A stretch of 64,000 nt of DNA. Source: Leuctra nigra (lineage: Eukaryota > Arthropoda > Insecta > Plecoptera > Leuctridae). The notes beneath the pieces were generated by a model. That model saw only the letters and a list, made by a program, of their open reading frames with translations, was not told the origin of the DNA and ran no database searches. The position numbers were made by a program, and so were the translations under genes. How positions within the stretch are numbered: position 1 is the first letter of the stretch; each line of letters opens with the position of its first letter. Positions 61,001 through 64,000 of this stretch are shown here, in pieces. Location: NCBI GenBank assembly GCA_934045905.1, contig OW203771.1, positions 1,922,001-1,986,000 on the forward strand. Reading direction: 5' to 3'.

Positions 61001-62773
61001 CACAGAAATCATTTTAATTTTAAAAGTGCGGAATACCTTCTTTAAGTCGTACTAGCGAAACGCTCAACGTAACGCGTTGATGAGCGAGCACGACACGTGC
61101 AACATCCCCAGCCAAACACGATACACGAAACTACACAACACAAGTGTATTGGCAACTTACTAATCTCCAACACTCCAGTTCCAAACGAACTGATTAACAT
61201 ATTATGTTGTGTCGTTCTCTAACCTACGTATTCCAGATATTTCTTTTGACAACCCACACTGAACTCTTAAAATGGCAATAAATATTTTACTGATTTGGCT
61301 AAAAATGTGTAAACGTTTAAATATTGCTGGTCTTGGTCACCATGCAAAAATTTTAACTTACGGAACATTCTGTTTTTCGACCAAATTGAAGATATTATTT
61401 AATCTCAAACCAGTTGGAGGATTTGGCTGAAACTTGGTAGGATTTAAGACAATGAAGGTCGCAATGAATTGGCAAAATTAATTGATCGGACCAACCAATC
61501 GGAAGATATTTGATTTTAATTTGAAGCAATCGGCGGATTTCAAAACAAATGGTATCAGCAACGCCCAGAGATTGTTGTTACCTACATGTGTGCAAAATTT
61601 CAGCTCGATTGAAGAAAAACTATGGCCTGTATACCGGCAGTAAAAAAACACAAAGAAACAGAGGTCCGGGCCAAAAGAGCTCAATAAAAATGGTGGATTC
61701 GAAGACTTTGTTTTGTTTCAGATATGTTCAACTGCTTGAAAAGGAATTGCAACTTCTCTTCATGAATCAGTTTGCATGCAATCTGATTGCAATTGGACTG
61801 ATGTGTTTGTACTTCGCTCTGGTAGGAAACTTTCTCTCTGACTTTTAGTTCCAAAGAATCCCTGTGACTATCATGATTCATTTCAGGTACCAGCTTGGAC
61901 AAATAAGGAGGCTTCATATTTAGCACTGATTGTTGGATGTATGGTGGAGCTGTTCATCATGTGTTACTTATGTGATGAGATAGCACAGGAGGTGAGTCAG
62001 CCATCTTTCTATAATCTATGCAGTTATCCTTTCTGTGATGGAGACCAGTTTATATTAGCAATTGCAAGAGATCGAACGATTCGTAGAAGGTTTGCTCAGA
62101 CGCTCAGGATTTAGGTACAATCCGAGTTTTCTATCATGGTTTCTTTTCTTTCAATTCTTGATCTTTATCACATTCAAACATCCGTAGCCATTAATCTATT
62201 CGAACAAATAAGCGATACGTGATGGAGCCACTTCTGGCAGGAAACTTTTTAGATGCACTTTTTTATTTTGATGTTCGTGTTTCCATAGGGCAGTGAAAAA
62301 GGAGAAACAAATGAAATTTTGATTTAGTTACAAGTTTACCTTTTCAGCCATTTCACACCCTGTCTCTAGTACCAAAGAATCCACCAGATGTCAGTCGTGT
62401 TCCTTGTTTTCTCGAATAGTTGCAGTAACAAGACGATACATCTGCAAATGATGTTACAGAGTGAAGCAGTGAGAGACGCCATCTTCGGCTGTGATTGGTT
62501 GGAAGCGTCAGAGAGTTTCAAGAAGGAGATGAGGATCATGATCTCAAGAGCCAATGATCCAGTCGTCGTGAGCGTCGCTGGCTGCGTCCCGATGTCAGTG
62601 CAGACGTTCCACAGCGTGAGTCCGGAGGGTTTCGATTTCAAGGGTCGTTTGGGAATGATCATTGAACATATTTTCAACACGTATTCTGTCCACAGATCAC
62701 CACGCTGACATACAAGTACTACATGTCAATGTTGACTGTGATTAAGAACAACAAATATGTTACAGATCGCTAG
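58087..62773 (+). pseudogene. Odorant receptor pseudogene F (exon 2 truncated)
   Basis: Exons are 58087-58213, 59628 to about 59788 (truncated), 60191-60601, 61722-61821, 61887-61991, 62460-62615 and 62696-62773. Exon 2 matches the family up to LLLEA in TM2 and then breaks off; about 272 bases, covering the rest of TM2 and TM3, are missing. Reading on gives a stop within a few codons. A GT at 59793-59794 could serve as donor but would give the wrong phase for exon 3. All other exons are open and keep phase. Exon 2, exon 3 and SEAVRDA in exon 6 are D-like. Two changes at otherwise constant places are seen: Asn to Ser in exon 1 (DLSEK) and Arg to Ser in exon 6 (VVVSVAG). AATAAA at 63217-63222 may be its polyadenylation signal. 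Confidence 0.88.
61052..61684 (-). mobile_element. Helitron-like element, copy 6 (633 bp)
   Basis: It starts CTAGCGAAACGCTCAACGTA and ends GCCAAAAGAGCTCAA, flanked by A and T. The GCTTCGCTCGC part of the 5' terminus is deleted. It lies in intron 3 of F and ends 37 bases before exon 4, so it overlaps the usual branch-site region. Confidence 0.7.
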
Positions 62774-64000
62774 GCTAATGCTCTCTACTTACAGTAAGTA
62801 TTGCAATTAGTAAAAAAAAATCACAATATATTTGAGCCTTTCAGTGTAATACATGATAATTATGTTTTTAACAATTTGTATTTGAAGCATTATTTTCAAC
62901 TGTTCAATTTGTTCATATTTCCATATTTTCAATTTTTAACTTTTGCTTACATATTATATCTTATTGTCAAGCTCATTTTGCTATAACTGTTAACTTATAA
63001 TATTTGTAAATAGTTGCACTGTTTGTATAATATTCCTGTTTTAGATTTAAATATTAGTTAAGTTTAGTTTATTATCATGTTTTTGACAACTGTTTCGACT
63101 AAATCTTTTGTAATACTATAATTATTACTTCTGCATATATTATCTCCTCGACACAGGTTTTACTTATAGGGAAGAGAAATTTACATATTCAACTGTATTT
63201 AAAATGTACTACCAAAAATAAATAATACAAATGTAGCTGAGTTGGTAATTTTACAAACTTTCTGCTAAGCACCGTGAAAGCATCATTATTCTTCTTACGA
63301 TATGGTGACTATAATGTAGGTACTCAATTTTATAGTTCCATTTACCGTCAGTTTGTTGTTGAATGGAGAAATTTTAATTTAGGTGTTCCGTTGATTCTTA
63401 TTAGTCCTAAACCTACAAACACCAAATGCTCGAATCTGTTTTACTTCCGTCTATTTCGTCAGGAAATGAAGTTTTTAATAAGAACCTAAAATATTGTTAG
63501 CAATTTATGTGACCTCGGTGTACTTAGTTGATAAAATGCCTTTAATCATACACATATCGTAACCAGTATTGTCATGTGAAAGATTTCGATTTTATCGAAC
63601 AAAGTCTATCTTTATTACTATGTTGTGAATATATTATATTAATTGGAGAGTAAAATATCACGATGTGATTCAGGCACATATAGTAACAAATCTTGTATCC
63701 GGATAATTCAAAGATTTAAGTTGGTTCAAGCGCGAGCGATTTTGCCGCTTGTTGCAGGCACACTTTTGGAAACGATTGGAGACAAAATAGGTTGACGCAA
63801 TGATTTTAACCATGATTAGATAAAAGACAAACTTAGAGCTATCACTTGATAAATTTTTAACTTTTTGCTTCGTGATTAGTAATAATTAGTTGATTTTTGG
63901 TGAAAAATGGCATATTTTCATTTCTCGCTGGGTGCGGTCGCTTTTACGGTATTCATTCGATCCAAATTCTGGGGTCACCCTCTAGCCCTGCCCCCTTCCC
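62774..64000. other. 3' flank of copy F
   Basis: AT-rich sequence with a likely polyadenylation signal at 63217-63222. From about 63728 a partial foldback element (GCGCGAGCGATTTTGCCGC..) of the 54800-55140 family begins and runs towards the window edge. No further receptor exon is seen. Confidence 0.6.

Noticed and set aside
1..64000. CRISPR arrays, rRNA genes or bacterial operons
   Set aside because: No regular direct repeats with unique spacers, no rRNA-like blocks and all genes are spliced; the DNA is eukaryotic.

Overview
The window is AT-rich animal DNA with spliced genes, many short introns and very dense transposon debris. Its dominant content is a head-to-tail tandem array of insect odorant receptor (OR, 7tm_6 family) genes, all on the + strand. 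Insect identity follows from the OR family itself. A sap-feeding hemipteran such as a planthopper would fit the protein style and repeat load, but the species is my inference and is not proven by anything here.

Six array members can be traced, called A to F. All follow the same seven-exon plan with fixed intron phases 1, 2, 2, 0, 0, 0. A (1-902) is the 3' end of a gene entering from the left. B (2386-19981) is complete in structure but carries a TAG codon in exon 2. C (21389-32885, 462 aa) and D (36525-43508, 469 aa) are intact. E (46202-53852) is a pseudogene with a 40-bp deletion, an 851-bp Helitron-like insertion in exon 3 and a stop in exon 7. F (58087-62773) has lost the last two thirds of exon 2. 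A decayed copy of the shared upstream block at 1466-1788 marks a probable seventh, lost member between A and B. C and E are one sequence type and D and F another, so the C-D pair probably duplicated as a block to give E-F. Exon 1 and exon 6 are nearly identical in all copies while exon 2 and the start of exon 3 differ, which suggests gene conversion or strong constraint on the conserved parts.

Introns and spacers are filled by mobile elements. There is a defective non-LTR retrotransposon (5035-8780, antisense, in B intron 1) and a Ty3/Gypsy remnant with an integrase domain between E and F (55781-57394). Seven long copies plus fragments of a Helitron-like family start with TTGAGCGAGCG, end in CTAG and insert between A and T. 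Two copies of a composite element carry long inverted repeats followed by tandem TGACGTCACTTCCGG units (25096-27428 and 44018-45890). At least a dozen foldback or short inverted-repeat elements are also present.

The receptors would be expected to pair with the co-receptor Orco in the dendrites of olfactory neurons. No Orco gene, rRNA, CRISPR or bacterial-type operon is present. The most interesting signals are the Helitron-like family, whose boundaries are fixed by the exon insertion in E, the alternating C/D/E/F duplication, and the composite CRE/ETS-motif repeat.
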